The notes under the pieces: generated by a model
Databases searched by the model: none
What the model was told of the DNA's origin: nothing
The model's input: only the letters and a program-made list of their open reading frames with translations
From: Candidatus Dadabacteria bacterium
Lineage (GTDB): Bacteria; Desulfobacterota_D; UBA1144; Nemesobacterales; CSP1-2
Reading direction: 5' to 3'
Assembly: GCA_022615255.1 (NCBI GenBank)
Contig: JAKEHC010000171.1
Location: 1-33,098 of the forward strand
DNA length: 33,098 bases
Part shown: positions 16,347 to 23,270 of the stretch, piece by piece
How the letters are laid out: each line of letters opens with the position of its first letter
How positions within the stretch are numbered: the first letter of the stretch is position 1
Position numbers and translations under genes: made by a program

Positions 16347-17304
16347 TGTAATTTCTTCAGGAAAAAGATTTCTAATTACATCCCATGAAAACCCGGATGG
16401 CGATGCAATAGGCTCGATGCTGGCTCTTGGCTCAGGGCTGGAGAATATCGGGAAAGATGTTGTTTATTATAATAAAGACGGCGTCCCATCATTACTAAGA
16501 TTCCTTCCCCATGGAGAGAAGGTGATTTCTTCGTTGGATGGAATTCATGGAGATTTCTATGCCACATTCATAGTTGACTGTACTGATACGGGTAGGGCTG
16601 GTGAGGAATTTGAGGACTTTAAAAATAGCGGAAGATGCGGGGTTACTATCATAATAGACCATCACAAAACATCTAAACCATCTGTTGACTTTTACATTCT
16701 TGATCCAAGCGCTTCATCGACAGGAATGATAGTATATTCACTTTTAAAGACTATGTCGATAGAGATTACTCCTGAGATAGCAAAGAATCTATATACCTCT
16801 ATCCTTGTCGACACCGGATCATTCAGGTATTCAAACACAGTACCTGAGGCATTTGAGATTGCTAGAGAACTAGTTGAACTCGGTGTAAAACCCTCTGAGA
16901 TTTCACAGGCACTTTATGAAAGTGAACCTCTTGGCAAGCTCAAACTACTTGGTTATGTTCTACCAACACTTGAAGTAACTGAAAATGGGCACATAGCATC
17001 TCTGGTAGTCAAGAGGGATATGTTCAAGATAACTGGAACAAGTAAAGAAGATACAGAGGGATTTGTAAATTTCCCCAGATGTATAAACGGTGTGGAAGTG
17101 GCTGTCCTATTTAGAGAGGAGGGGATTAATGAGGATGGGGCAGGATGGAAAATAAGCCTAAGGTCAAAGGGAAAGGTAAATGTTGCCGAAATTGGCGAGA
17201 TGTTTGGCGGAGGGGGGCACGAAAGGGCGGCTGGGTGCCTTATTAACGGCACCTTGGCTGAGGCAAAGAGATTGGTGTATAGCGCCATTAAAGAAGCGCT
17301 CTAA
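16321..17304 (+). CDS. nrnA: Bifunctional oligoribonuclease / pAp phosphatase NrnA
   Basis: NrnA is a DHH/DHHA1 phosphoesterase that degrades short RNA oligomers and dephosphorylates 3'-phosphoadenosine 5'-phosphate with Mn2+. It has 327 residues. Metal-binding motifs are H22 and the D26/D28 of SHENPDGDAIGS, D86 in FIVDCTDTG, and D113-H114-H115 in IIIDHHKTSK. The substrate-binding GGGGHERAAG lies near 295-304 in the DHHA1 domain. The start is TTG at 16321, inside the 3' end of rbfA, which indicates translational coupling; GGGACG is the nearest ribosome-like site. It supplies nano-RNA turnover in the same operon as pnp. Confidence 0.94.
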   Translation: MSDLEKILSVISSGKRFLITSHENPDGDAIGSMLALGSGLENIGKDVVYYNKDGVPSLLRFLPHGEKVISSLDGIHGDFYATFIVDCTDTGRAGEEFEDFKNSGRCGVTIIIDHHKTSKPSVDFYILDPSASSTGMIVYSLLKTMSIEITPEIAKNLYTSILVDTGSFRYSNTVPEAFEIARELVELGVKPSEISQALYESEPLGKLKLLGYVLPTLEVTENGHIASLVVKRDMFKITGTSKEDTEGFVNFPRCINGVEVAVLFREEGINEDGAGWKISLRSKGKVNVAEIGEMFGGGGHERAAGCLINGTLAEAKRLVYSAIKEAL

Positions 17305-17307
17305 TGA

Positions 17308-18225
17308 ATGGAAATGAATGGAATTGTGGTCGTAGACAAAGATAAAGGAATCACATCTCAGAGGATTGTGACGGAGGTTAAAAGAATACTAAAAATAAAA
17401 CGCGCTGGGCATACTGGGACACTTGATCCATTTGCTACTGGCGTTCTTCCAGTATGTTTGGGCGAGGCAAGAAAGGTTATCCCGTTTTTGGATGATAATA
17501 TTAAAGAATATAAGGCGGTATTAATGCTGGGCATCGAAACTGATACGATGGATGCAACCGGAAGTGTAGTGTATGAGAGCAAGGTTAAAAGATTAGCCTT
17601 AAGTGATATCCTTGATGTTTTTTCCAAATACATGGGCGAAACAAAACAGATCCCACCCATGTTTTCTTCTCTCAAGAAAAATGGAGTAAGATTGTATGAT
17701 CTGGCAAGAAAAGGGATAACGATAACCAGGCAGCCGCGGACGGTATTCGTTGAGCAATTAAAACTGCTTGACTACAGCCATCCTTTTATTAGTTTCTTCG
17801 TAAGGTGTTCTCGTGGAACCTATGTTAGGGTTTTGGGTTCAGACATAGCAACAGAGCTAGGATACGGCGGGCATTTGACGGAGCTCAGAAGGCTTAGAAG
17901 CGGTATGTTTAGGATTGAGGATTCGGTATCAATAGAGGATATTAAATCCGGTAATCTTAGGTTAGTGCACATGACGGAGGCACTTTCTAATATTAATGAA
18001 ATAAGTGTCACTGGAAAGGTTGCAGTACAAATAAAAGAGGGGAAACGGATCAGAAAGTCGGATTTAGATTGGGCTCAAATGCGGAGGTTTGAGGCAGGCG
18101 ACAAATTAAAGATTTGTGAAGATCGACGGCTTATATGTGTCGCTCAGGCGCTTGTTGGGACTAATGATTTATATAAACTAGAAAACCGAGGCATAGTACT
18201 CAAACCTTTAAGGGTTTTTAATTGA
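17308..18225 (+). CDS. truB: tRNA pseudouridine(55) synthase TruB
   Basis: TruB isomerises U55 of the tRNA T-loop and acts as a tRNA chaperone. It has 305 residues, with the catalytic aspartate D40 in HTGTLDPFATGVLPVCLGEA. Other visible features are KEYKAVLMLGIETDTMDATG, QIPPMFSSLKKNGVRLYDLARKG (split here) and RGTYVRVLGSDIATELGYGGH. A PUA-like domain ends the protein (about 235-300, beginning AVQIKEGKRIRKSDL). The start is ATG 17308, three bases after the nrnA stop; a second ATG two codons on (17314) is equally possible. The gene is followed by 62 bases and then rpsO. Confidence 0.96.
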   Translation: MEMNGIVVVDKDKGITSQRIVTEVKRILKIKRAGHTGTLDPFATGVLPVCLGEARKVIPFLDDNIKEYKAVLMLGIETDTMDATGSVVYESKVKRLALSDILDVFSKYMGETKQIPPMFSSLKKNGVRLYDLARKGITITRQPRTVFVEQLKLLDYSHPFISFFVRCSRGTYVRVLGSDIATELGYGGHLTELRRLRSGMFRIEDSVSIEDIKSGNLRLVHMTEALSNINEISVTGKVAVQIKEGKRIRKSDLDWAQMRRFEAGDKLKICEDRRLICVAQALVGTNDLYKLENRGIVLKPLRVFN

Positions 18226-18287
18226 GAAGGACGTTGTTTGAAGAAAAGGGAGAGTTAAGCTCTAGATAAAATTAAGGAGGGATTTTT

Positions 18288-18557
18288 ATGGCTATTTCAA
18301 AAGAAGAAAAACAGCAACTTATAGGTGAATTCAGAATTCATGAAAGAGACGGCGGTTCACCTGAAGTACAAATCGCTATACTTTCGCAGCGTATTGAGGA
18401 GCTTTCAAAGCACATCCAGTCTGCACCTAAGGACTTTCACTCTAAGCGCGGGCTTCTTCAAATGGTAGGAAAACGAAGAAAGCTTCTTCGTTTTCTCAAG
18501 GGAGTGAGCCCAGAGAGGTACCAGAATCTCCTAGGAAAGTTAGGTCTTAGAAAGTAA
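18288..18557 (+). CDS. rpsO: 30S ribosomal protein S15
   Basis: This primary 16S rRNA-binding protein has 89 residues, the exact family length. Typical sequence is seen in RIHERDGGSPEVQIAILSQR, HFKxH-like KDFHSKRGLLQMVGKRRKLL, and the C-terminal RYQNLLGKLGLRK. AAGGAGGG precedes the ATG by a good distance. It lies between truB and pnp as in many bacteria, where S15 and PNPase regulate their own transcripts through leader structures. The 62-base leader here shows no clear known S15-binding fold. Confidence 0.97.
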   Translation: MAISKEEKQQLIGEFRIHERDGGSPEVQIAILSQRIEELSKHIQSAPKDFHSKRGLLQMVGKRRKLLRFLKGVSPERYQNLLGKLGLRK

Positions 18558-18582
18558 ACAACTTGAGGAGGTATTACAAAGA

Positions 18583-20691
18583 TTGGCTAGTGAATTGAGA
18601 CGTATAAAAACTAAGGTATTTGAAAGGGAACTAGAGATTGAGACAGGGGGAATCGCGAAACAGGCTCATGGCGCTGTTTTAGCGCGTTTTGAAGGGACTG
18701 CCGTTCTTGCTACTGTTGTAGCCGCAAAAGAAAAGACTGAGGGAGAAGATTTTCTCCCTTTAACTGTAAACTATCAGGAAAAAGCATATGCAGCCGGAAG
18801 AATTCCAGGAGGATATTTTAAAAGAGAAGGGCGCCCCAGCGAAAAAGAGATTCTGACTTCAAGGCTTATAGATCGACCTATAAGACCCCTCATTCCTAAA
18901 GACTTTACTTTTGAAACCCAGATAATAGTTACGGTACTTTCGGCAGACCAGGATAACGACCCGGATGTTCTTTCTGTAACAGCGGCGTCTGCTGCGCTTC
19001 TTGTGTCAGACGTTCCCTTTGATGGTCCTGCCGCCGCAGTGAGAGTCGGGCGTATAAATGGAGAGTTTGTCTGTAACCCAACTAGGGGCGAGCTTGAAAA
19101 AAGTGAAATGGATATAGTTGTAGCTGGAACAAAGGAGGCAATAGTAATGGTTGAAGGGGGCGCAAATGAGGCGCCGGAGCAAGATATAGTTGAAGCGCTT
19201 CTATTTGCCCATCGGTGTATTCAGGAATTCATAAAACCCCAAGAAGACCTAGTAAGCGGACTTAACATAGAAAAGAGAGAGGTACCAAAATTAGTTGAGG
19301 ATCCTTTCTTAGCTGAAAGGTTAGTCTCATTTACAAAAGAGCGATTAAGAGAGGCTATAAGGGTATCATCAAAGATTGAGAGAAGGGAAAAGATCCAAGA
19401 GATACTGAGAGAAACAGTTGATACCCTAGCCGCAGAGTTCCCAGAATCCAAGAATCAAACTCTAAGGTTATTCGATGCGCTTAAGAAGGAATTAGTTCGT
19501 GAGATGGTAATTCATGAAAAAAGAAGAATAGATGGAAGGGGTTATACTGATATAAGAGCAATAAGCGGAGAGGTAGGTTTTCTCCCGAGGACTCATGGCT
19601 CTGCCCTCTTTACAAGGGGTGAGACTCAGGTTGCAGTCATGACGACTTTAGGAACGACTTATGATGAGCAGAGAATAGATGCGCTTGAAGGAGAGCTGAC
19701 GAAAAGATTCATGCTTCATTATAATTTTCCGCCATTTTGTGTTGGTGAGATTGGAAACCGTCTTGGGCCGGGTCGAAGGGAAATCGGGCATGGAGCGCTG
19801 GCTGAAGGGGCGCTCCTTTCTGTTATTCCGCCGAAGGAGAAGTTTCCATACACCGTTCGGGTTGTGTCTGACGTGCTTGAATCAAACGGCTCGTCATCCA
19901 TGGCTACGGTTTGTGGAGGGAGTCTGTCGCTCATGGATGCGGGGGTTCCTATAAAGGCGCATGTTGGTGGAATTGCAATGGGACTCATTAAGGAGGATGA
20001 TAAATACGTTATTCTTTCTGATATCCTAGGGGATGAGGATCAGCTGGGGGATATGGATTTTAAGGTTGCGGGCACTCTATCTGGCGTCACTGCGCTTCAG
20101 ATGGATATCAAGGTTAAAGGAATTACTAGGGAAATACTATCAACTGCGCTTAAACAGGCATATGAAGGAAGGGTATTTGTGATCGGTAAAATGAATGAAA
20201 TGATCTCGGAGCCAAGGGCTGAGATTTCGTCTTATGCACCTAGAATCCTCACGATTCAAGTAAAACCCGAAAAGATTAAGGACGTCATTGGCCCGGGTGG
20301 AAGGGTGATAAAGAAGATAATAGAAGCAACGGGCGTTGATATAAACATTGATGAATCAGGCAAGGTGAACATTGCGTCTACGAGCAAGGAGGCGTGCGAT
20401 AAAGCCGCTGAGATGGTAAAAGAGATCGTACAGGAAATAGAGGTTGGAAAGGTATACCTTGGGACAGTTAAGCGAATACTCGATTTTGGAGCTATAGTCG
20501 AGCTTTTCCACAATGCAGACGGGCTTGTTCATATCTCGGAGCTCGCTCCAACCAGGGTGAGAAAAGTTTCAGATATTGTGAGGGAAGGGGACGAGATACT
20601 CGTAAAATGCATAGGCGTGGAAAATGATGGAAAAATCAGGCTTAGTAGAAAAGAGGCTTTAGGGGAAAGGATTGAGGATTATAGAAAATAG
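18583..20691 (+). CDS. pnp: Polyribonucleotide nucleotidyltransferase (PNPase)
   Basis: PNPase is a phosphorolytic 3'-5' exoribonuclease and degradosome component. It has 702 residues, the family norm. Two RNase PH-like domains flank an all-helical linker. The second PH domain holds the catalytic region near 475-500 (LSDILGDEDQLGDMDFKVAGT). The KH domain contains IKDVIGPGGRVIKKIIEATG (about 565-584). The S1 domain begins GKVYLGTVKRILDFGAIVEL near residue 623. The start is TTG at 18583, with a strong GAGGAGGT at 18565-18572. The C-terminal tail after S1 is short. It is the last gene of the rimP-pnp cluster before a repeat-containing gap. Confidence 0.97.
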   Translation: MASELRRIKTKVFERELEIETGGIAKQAHGAVLARFEGTAVLATVVAAKEKTEGEDFLPLTVNYQEKAYAAGRIPGGYFKREGRPSEKEILTSRLIDRPIRPLIPKDFTFETQIIVTVLSADQDNDPDVLSVTAASAALLVSDVPFDGPAAAVRVGRINGEFVCNPTRGELEKSEMDIVVAGTKEAIVMVEGGANEAPEQDIVEALLFAHRCIQEFIKPQEDLVSGLNIEKREVPKLVEDPFLAERLVSFTKERLREAIRVSSKIERREKIQEILRETVDTLAAEFPESKNQTLRLFDALKKELVREMVIHEKRRIDGRGYTDIRAISGEVGFLPRTHGSALFTRGETQVAVMTTLGTTYDEQRIDALEGELTKRFMLHYNFPPFCVGEIGNRLGPGRREIGHGALAEGALLSVIPPKEKFPYTVRVVSDVLESNGSSSMATVCGGSLSLMDAGVPIKAHVGGIAMGLIKEDDKYVILSDILGDEDQLGDMDFKVAGTLSGVTALQMDIKVKGITREILSTALKQAYEGRVFVIGKMNEMISEPRAEISSYAPRILTIQVKPEKIKDVIGPGGRVIKKIIEATGVDINIDESGKVNIASTSKEACDKAAEMVKEIVQEIEVGKVYLGTVKRILDFGAIVELFHNADGLVHISELAPTRVRKVSDIVREGDEILVKCIGVENDGKIRLSRKEALGERIEDYRK

Positions 20692-20692
20692 A

Positions 20693-20758
20693 AGTCAGGA
20701 GTCAGCATCCAGTAGTCAGAAGAAAGACCTTCCCTTCTGAATTCTGATTCCTATCCTA
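20693..20758. repeat. Short palindromic intergenic repeat between pnp and miaA
   Basis: This stretch is built from near-repeats of AGTCAG (AAGTCAGGAGTCAG, AGTAGTCAGAAG). They are partly mirrored by CTTCTGAATTCTGATTCC on the other arm, giving a hairpin with TCAGAAG/CTTCTGA at its core. No T-run follows. It resembles a dispersed non-autonomous repeat; related GTCAG/CTGAC wording recurs near 31079 and 31150. Confidence 0.55.
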
Positions 20759-20796
20759 TACGGCAACCCGGTGGTTAAAATTCCTCCCAATATTCA

Positions 20797-21735
20797 GTGA
20801 CACAAGGTAAGCCCAAACTACTTGTTATCTTAGGTCCAACTGCTGTAGGAAAAAGTAAAATAGGTATTGAGCTTGCGAAAGGAATCGGCGGAGAAATAGT
20901 CAATGCCGACTCCATTCAGGTCTATAGGCACCTGAACATAGGCACAGCAAAGCCGGATGAGGAGTTGCGAAAGCAGGTCACTCATCATCTGATTGATATA
21001 ATCGACCCTGACGAAGAATTTAATGCCGGGATGTATAGAAAAGCCGCTCAGGGGGTAATCACGGGGCTTTATAATAAGTCGGCTAAGATTATTCTCTTAG
21101 GCGGCACCTATCTTTATGTTCGAGTTCTTCTTCATGGAATTATTGAAGGAATCTCTAGAGACAGCGAAATTAGAGAAAGACTAAGAAAACTTAAGTCTAT
21201 TTTTGGGCTGTCTTACGTGTATGAAAAATTAAAGTCGCTCGACCCGGATGCGGCTATCAAGATTCATCCCAACGATTATGTAAGAATCGAACGGGCGCTC
21301 GAAGCCCATTATATAACAGGAACAAAAATGTCTGAGCTTCAGGTCGAACATAGCTTTAAAGGGAATGAATATGAGGTTCTGAAGATAGGGCTTTTTGAGG
21401 AAAGGGATATTCTTAGAAATAAGATAGACGAGAGAGTTGATAGAATGATGCGGGAGGGACTCGTTGAGGAAGTAAAGAAACTTCGGGAGATGGGTTATGG
21501 GAAGGAGTTGAAGCCCATGCAGTCAATAGGATACAAGCATATAAACCAATACCTTGATGGGGAAGTCACACTTGATAAGGCTATAGAGTTAATAAAGCGA
21601 GACACAAAGCGTTTTGCCAAGCGTCAGATGACATGGCTTAGAAAGGACATAGATATACAGTGGCACCATCTTCCAGAGGATTTGGATAAAATATTGAAAG
21701 CCGTTAAGAATTTTTTTAGTGGGGGCGATTCATGA
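20797..21735 (+). CDS. miaA: tRNA dimethylallyltransferase MiaA
   Basis: MiaA transfers a dimethylallyl group to N6 of A37 in tRNAs reading UNN codons. It has 312 residues. The P-loop reads GPTAVGKS (13-20). The prenyl/tRNA-binding region reads NADSIQVYRHLNIGTAKP. HHLIDIIDP, LLGGTYLYVRVLLHG and KPMQSIGYKHI are further hallmarks, and the end carries RFAKRQMTWLRKD. The start is GTG at 20797 with no strong ribosome site, 105 bases after pnp. The final codons (GGDS and stop) lie inside a 24-base perfect palindrome at 21721-21744, so a repeat element has replaced or extended the native 3' end. Confidence 0.95.
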   Translation: MTQGKPKLLVILGPTAVGKSKIGIELAKGIGGEIVNADSIQVYRHLNIGTAKPDEELRKQVTHHLIDIIDPDEEFNAGMYRKAAQGVITGLYNKSAKIILLGGTYLYVRVLLHGIIEGISRDSEIRERLRKLKSIFGLSYVYEKLKSLDPDAAIKIHPNDYVRIERALEAHYITGTKMSELQVEHSFKGNEYEVLKIGLFEERDILRNKIDERVDRMMREGLVEEVKKLREMGYGKELKPMQSIGYKHINQYLDGEVTLDKAIELIKRDTKRFAKRQMTWLRKDIDIQWHHLPEDLDKILKAVKNFFSGGDS

Positions 21736-21744
21736 ATCGCCCCC
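21721..21744. repeat. 24-bp perfect palindrome overlapping the miaA stop
   Basis: The arm GGGGGCGATTCA is followed at once by its exact complement, ending in CCCCC. The same palindrome core (20 bases) occurs again at 22703-22722. It supplies the last four codons and stop of miaA. No T-run follows, so it is a dispersed repeat rather than a clear terminator. Confidence 0.85.
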
Positions 21745-21802
21745 AGAAATCGGGTTGGTGTAAAAAAAATTGGGTAGTCCGCGACCTGTGGAAATAAAAT
21801 AA

Positions 21803-21830
21803 GGGTAGTCCACCAGTCTTGCTGGTGGGC
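21803..21830 (+). repeat. REP unit R1 (type c)
   Basis: GGGTA then arm GTCCACCAG, loop TCTTG, arm CTGGTGGGC. All pairs form, with one T-G wobble at the second position. Confidence 0.88.
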
Positions 21831-21836
21831 ATGACA

Positions 21837-21864
21837 GCCAACGAGCAAGACTCCTTGGCTACCC
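21837..21864 (-). repeat. REP unit R2 (type a)
   Basis: On the minus strand: GGGTA, arm GCCAAGGAG, loop TCTTG, arm CTCGTTGGC. One mismatch near the middle of the stem separates it from the perfect copy R5. It begins 6 bases after R1. Confidence 0.87.
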
Positions 21865-21877
21865 GATACTGGTATAC

Positions 21878-21929
21878 GGTCACGAGCAAGCCTGCCCTGA
21901 GTGAAATCGAAGGGACTCGTGACCTACCC
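21878..21929 (-). repeat. REP unit R3 (type b) interrupted by a 24-base insert
   Basis: The outer parts match R6 exactly, but 24 bases (21891-21914, starting CCTGCCCTGAG and ending CGAAGGG) sit inside the loop between CAAG and A. The insert resembles another small palindromic repeat (CCCT ... AGGG) and is absent from R6. Confidence 0.85.
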
Positions 21930-21986
21930 AAAAGGGGGTGAGTGTGAAAGAAATTGGGTGGTCCACCAACTTTGCAAATAAAATAA

Positions 21987-22014
21987 GGGTAGCCCACCAG
22001 TCTTGCTGGTGGGC
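21987..22014 (+). repeat. REP unit R4 (type c)
   Basis: GGGTA, arm GCCCACCAG, loop TCTTG, arm CTGGTGGGC: a perfect 9-bp stem. It is the last unit before the transposase, 42 bases upstream of its ATG. Confidence 0.88.
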
Positions 22015-22056
22015 ATAAGTCTTGCTATCGGATTATTGAACATTTAAATTACCTTC

Positions 22057-22512
22057 ATGTCTAAACTAACCCGCTATAATATTGAAAACCATGTATACTT
22101 TGTAACCTCAAAAACAAAAAATAACAAACCGATTTTCCTAAATCCAGCTAATGCTGACCTTTTTATACAAACTCTCTTTGAATGTCGAAATAGATATAGG
22201 TTCCTTCTCCTTGGGTTCGTCGTTATGCCAGACCATTTCCATGCACTAATAATGCCAAAGCATGGATACTATATTTCATCTGTAGTTCAAAAGATAAAGA
22301 GTTTATTTGCATACAGGATGAGAGGCCTAGGAATAAAAGGTTCTATATGGCAAAAGAGCTTTTATGATTTTGTGGTTTATTCGGAGGAAAAGTGTAGAGA
22401 GAAGCTCGATTACATTCATGCAAACCCTGTGAGGAAGGGGATAGTCAACGATCCAATGGATTATCGGTTTTCGTCAGTAAATCATCAAGAGAAAATGGAT
22501 ATGATTGACTGA
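22057..22512 (+). CDS. REP-associated tyrosine transposase (RAYT, Y1_Tnp/TnpA_REP)
   Basis: This 151-residue single-strand DNA transposase of the HUH Y1 class is related to IS200/IS605 TnpA but works on REP hairpins. The HUH motif is H60-F61-H62 in VVMPDHFHALIMP. The likely nucleophile is Y119 in the family motif DYIHANPVRKGIV. IWQKSFYDFVV (97-107) is also typical. The frame is intact from ATG 22057 to TGA 22512, with no premature stop, so it may be active. No ribosome site is visible before the ATG. REP units lie on both sides, R4 42 bases upstream and R5 one base after the stop. No terminal inverted repeats or target duplications mark it as an autonomous IS, in keeping with domesticated RAYTs. 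Activity on these hairpins is inferred. Confidence 0.92.
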   Translation: MSKLTRYNIENHVYFVTSKTKNNKPIFLNPANADLFIQTLFECRNRYRFLLLGFVVMPDHFHALIMPKHGYYISSVVQKIKSLFAYRMRGLGIKGSIWQKSFYDFVVYSEEKCREKLDYIHANPVRKGIVNDPMDYRFSSVNHQEKMDMID

Positions 22513-22513
22513 A

Positions 22514-22541
22514 GCCAACGAGCAAGACTCGTTGGCTACCC
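22514..22541 (-). repeat. REP unit R5 (type a)
   Basis: On the minus strand: GGGTA, arm GCCAACGAG, loop TCTTG, arm CTCGTTGGC: a perfect 9-bp stem. It starts one base after the transposase stop. Confidence 0.88.
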
Positions 22542-22554
22542 GATACTGGTATAC

Positions 22555-22582
22555 GGTCACGAGCAAGACTCGTGACCTACCC
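22555..22582 (-). repeat. REP unit R6 (type b)
   Basis: On the minus strand: GGGTA, arm GGTCACGAG, loop TCTTG, arm CTCGTGACC: a perfect 9-bp stem. It is separated from R5 by the same 13 bases that separate R2 and R3. Confidence 0.88.
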
Positions 22583-22637
22583 AAAAAGGGGTAAATGTGA
22601 AAGGAAAAATTGGGTAGGAGGAGTCTGCGAAAAAACT

Positions 22638-22665
22638 GGGTAGACCACCAGTCTTGCTGGTGGGC
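22638..22665 (+). repeat. REP unit R7 (type c)
   Basis: GGGTA, arm GACCACCAG, loop TCTTG, arm CTGGTGGGC. The second pair is A-G (mismatch) and the rest are paired. Confidence 0.87.
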
Positions 22666-22702
22666 GGCAATATGCCTGATGTGTGGCAACATGTCACGGG
22701 CA

Positions 22703-22722
22703 GGGCGATTCATGAATCGCCC
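22703..22722. repeat. 20-bp perfect palindrome, second copy of the miaA-end repeat
   Basis: GGGCGATTCA and its exact complement. It shares its whole length with the palindrome at 21721-21744, about 980 bases away on the other side of the REP array. Confidence 0.85.
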
Positions 22723-22752
22723 CTACGAGTGATGTGCCCGATTAGGTGAATA

Positions 22753-22798
22753 GGGCAGGTGCAATACCGTTCGGCTGAGCTCACGACGAAGCCTGCCC
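22753..22798. repeat. Inverted repeat at the 3' end of the TauE-like gene
   Basis: GGGCAGG (22753-22759) and CCTGCCC (22792-22798) enclose 32 bases that include TTCGGCTGAGCTCACGACG. The repeat abuts the stop codon of the TauE/SafE gene. It may act as a terminator for that minus-strand gene or be another inserted repeat. Confidence 0.5.
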
Positions 22799-23158
22799 CT
22801 ACTTTCCCAATATCATCTTTATTGATACGATAAGAAGAACCACACCGAATATTCTCTTGAGCGTTAGGTCTGGAACATGGTGTACTAATACTGCTCCTAG
22901 ATATGCGCCTGCAAATAAACCGATAGCTATAAATACCGCCATTTGTAAGTCAACATTGCCTTCTTTGTAGTATTTTATCGCGCCAAAAATTACGACAGGA
23001 ACTGAAAGCACCGCTAGAGAGGTTCCCTGTGCCTGGTGTTGGGTGAGATGAAAAAGATAGACCATTGCAGGAACCATCACAAGCCCGCCTCCTATTCCGA
23101 AAAACCCGCTTGCTATGCCTGCGGCTAATCCTATTAGAATAGATTCAATTATTACCAT
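22799..23158 (-). CDS. Half-size TauE/SafE (DUF81) membrane protein
   Basis: This 119-residue protein has about four TMs. It opens with IESILIGLAAGIASGFFGIGGGLVMVPAMVYLF, the N-terminal G-x-x-x-G-x-G-G-G-x-x-x-x-P motif of TauE/SafE anion permeases (broken here at residues 5-37). Normal members have two such repeats and about 240-270 residues; this has one, ending naturally in SIKMILGK. Single-repeat members exist and would need to dimerise. Truncation by the repeat at its 3' end is an alternative, since its stop touches the inverted repeat. GGAGG lies 10 bases before the ATG. The substrate (sulfite, sulfoacetate or other anion) is unknown. Confidence 0.82.
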   Translation of the reverse strand: MVIIESILIGLAAGIASGFFGIGGGLVMVPAMVYLFHLTQHQAQGTSLAVLSVPVVIFGAIKYYKEGNVDLQMAVFIAIGLFAGAYLGAVLVHHVPDLTLKRIFGVVLLIVSIKMILGK

Positions 23159-23270
23159 TTCTTAAACCTCCAATGGGTGTTGATATGATGTGACGTTGGA
23201 TAAATTTGAATTTTAATAACCTGAAAAGCCAAAATCAGAGCAGAACACTATTTCCGTTTAATTATGTGTC

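Larger units (their letters stand above)
21772..22665. mobile_element. REPtron: RAYT transposase inside an ordered REP hairpin array
   Basis: Seven full hairpin units of one family flank a tyrosine-transposase gene. Read in its own orientation, each is GGGTA, a 9-base arm starting with G and ending in AG, loop TCTTG, and the return arm. Three arm types occur: a (GCCAACGAG-like), b (GGTCACGAG) and c (GxCCACCAG). The order is c-a-b-c, transposase, a-b-c. Units a and b are on the minus strand and c on the plus strand. Spacing between a and b is the same 13 bases, GATACTGGTATAC, in both copies. Degenerate GGGTAG/GGGTGG units without a hairpin precede each c (21772, about 21956 and about 22612). 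A GTAG tetranucleotide 5' of a hairpin is the known recognition layout of REP elements for RAYT proteins. Confidence 0.9.

Noticed and set aside
20693..20758. Rho-independent terminator after pnp
   Set aside because: The hairpin is imperfect and not followed by a T-run.
22057..22512. Full IS200/IS605 insertion sequence
   Set aside because: No TnpB, no distinct left and right ends of IS type; the flanking hairpins fit a RAYT/REP arrangement better.
21772..22665. CRISPR array
   Set aside because: Units are hairpins in both orientations with unequal spacing and repeated, not unique, spacers. No cas genes are present.
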